NCBI GenBank assembly: GCA_039815055.1
Contig: JBCCAA010000098.1
Location: 1 to 6,125 of the forward strand
Origin: UBA5336 sp039815055
GTDB lineage: Bacteria; Pseudomonadota; Alphaproteobacteria; Caulobacterales; Hyphomonadaceae
DNA length: 6,125 nucleotides
Direction of reading: 5' to 3'
The notes under the pieces were generated by a model, which ran no database searches, was not told the DNA's origin, and worked only from the letters and a program-made list of their open reading frames with translations. This document shows positions 5,903-6,125 of the stretch, in pieces (position 1 is the stretch's first letter; each line of letters begins with the position of its first letter). A program made the position numbers and the translations under genes.

Positions 5903-5925
5903 CTACACTTCGGGCGGGGTGTTTT
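5897..5925 (+). terminator. Intrinsic-terminator-like hairpin
   Basis: CCCGCCC (5897-5903) and GGGCGGG (5912-5918) form a perfect 7-base-pair GC stem with an 8-base loop, followed on the plus strand by GTGTTTT. The U-run is short, so termination may be partial. It acts in the rightward direction; on the minus strand no T-run follows. No complete rightward gene ends just upstream. It could be an attenuator for the gene at 6035, the end of a small RNA, or the original terminator of the thioredoxin gene, separated from it by insertion of the TIR gene. Confidence 0.5.
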
Positions 5926-6023
5926 CATGCATGGCGGGATTTCAGCGCCCGACCTAGGGAGACAGTTTCCGGATTTTTGGAGACGCGGGCGAGGATGCCT
6001 ATCTACAGGGCGAGCCGCGCCGC

Positions 6024-6027
6024 GAGG
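6024..6027 (+). promoter_or_regulatory. Ribosome-binding site of the right-edge gene
   Basis: GAGG, seven bases before the ATG at 6035. This good spacing decides the start of the partial gene. Confidence 0.7.
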
Positions 6028-6034
6028 ATTACAA

Positions 6035-6125
6035 ATGACCGTGCTATTGATCCTGGGTGGAATTCTGTTTCTTGTCCTGATGGCGTTCACGCTGATTGCG
6101 GCCGACCATGACGATCCCGACGACC
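6035..6125 (+). CDS. Partial gene, N-terminal membrane segment, function unknown
   Basis: Only the first 30 codons are in the window; the frame is open to the edge. The product begins MTVLLILGGILFLVLMAFTL, then IAADHDDPDD: a hydrophobic segment of about 20 residues (3-22) followed by an acidic stretch. It is either a membrane anchor or an uncleaved signal; no signal-peptidase or lipobox site is evident. ATG with GAGG seven bases upstream. It is divergent from the TIR gene across a 293-base gap rich in possible RNA structure. Base composition is nearer that of the 62 % GC flanks, suggesting it belongs to the ancestral chromosome. I do not recognise the family from this fragment. Confidence 0.6.
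   Translation, partial: MTVLLILGGILFLVLMAFTLIAADHDDPDD

Larger units (their letters stand above)
5746..5969. repeat. Imperfect inverted repeat flanking the structured gap
   Basis: GAAATCTGTCTCCC at 5746-5759 is matched by GGGAGACAGTTTC at 5957-5969 on the opposite strand: 13 matches with a single one-base insertion. The ends enclose about 200 bases holding the direct repeats, the palindrome and the two competing hairpins. The left copy lies between the TIR start and its leader, the right copy about 66 bases upstream of the rightward gene. It could be the ends of a small non-autonomous element or binding sites shared by both divergent genes. No flanking target duplication is obvious. Confidence 0.3.

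Noticed and set aside
5842..5925. A tRNA or known small RNA gene in the GC-rich hairpin region
   Set aside because: No T-psi-C loop, CCA end, SRP, tmRNA or RNase P landmarks could be found; only the two competing stems are supported.
5833..6111. 92-residue plus-strand open frame spanning the hairpins and the start of the right-edge gene
   Set aside because: It would include the terminator-like hairpin and overlap the well-supported ATG at 6035 in another frame; the composition is shadow-like.
3981..6125. A Thoeris, TIR-Argonaute, STAND or CBASS defence system around the TIR gene
   Set aside because: No SLOG/sirtuin, Argonaute, NACHT or nucleotidyltransferase gene is present in the window; only a TIR-Sel1 protein stands there.
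1..6125. CRISPR array or insertion sequence
   Set aside because: No regularly spaced repeats and no transposase or integrase reading frame were seen on either strand.

Overview
The window reads as a chromosomal segment of a GC-rich alphaproteobacterium. The flanking genes run at about 62-63 % GC in the lines I counted by hand. The gene order (argH and a tlpA-type thioredoxin divergent, with a small lipoprotein and lysA behind argH) is one I associate with Alphaproteobacteria. I cannot fix the genus; a Caulobacterales/Maricaulales-like organism is a guess.

Region 1 (29-3226, minus strand) is a tightly packed four-gene unit transcribed leftwards: argH (argininosuccinate lyase, last step of arginine synthesis), an LptM/YifL-like mini-lipoprotein, a second small lipoprotein of unknown function, and lysA (diaminopimelate decarboxylase, last step of lysine synthesis). 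All three internal junctions overlap (4, 1 and 1 bases), so translation is probably coupled. Two amino-acid biosynthesis enzymes and two envelope lipoproteins therefore share one transcript.

Region 2 (3227-3868) is the short divergent gap and a membrane-anchored TlpA/ResA-like thioredoxin with a WCGPC active site facing the periplasm. The two divergent starts are so close that their promoters must overlap the neighbouring coding sequences.

Region 3 (3869 to about 5820) is AT-richer (40-48 % GC in the lines I counted) and looks like a later insertion. It carries one large minus-strand gene encoding an N-terminal cytoplasmic TIR domain, one transmembrane helix, and an exported part with a paired-cysteine module and about five Sel1-like repeats. 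The layout resembles an inverted Toll-like receptor: a solenoid outside, a TIR domain inside. No Thoeris, Argonaute, STAND or CRISPR partner is visible next to it.

Region 4 (5742-6034) separates the TIR gene from a rightward gene cut off by the window edge. It is unusually structured for about 290 bases. It holds a 25-codon leader frame ending one base before the TIR start, a hairpin carrying the TIR ribosome-binding site, a 14-base palindrome, a 9-base direct repeat with a 24-base period, two mutually exclusive hairpins of which one looks like an intrinsic terminator, and an imperfect inverted repeat flanking most of this. The right-edge gene (from 6035) begins with a hydrophobic segment and has a good ribosome-binding site, but too little of it is present to identify.

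The most interesting items are the TIR-membrane-Sel1 protein and the structured regulatory gap upstream of it.
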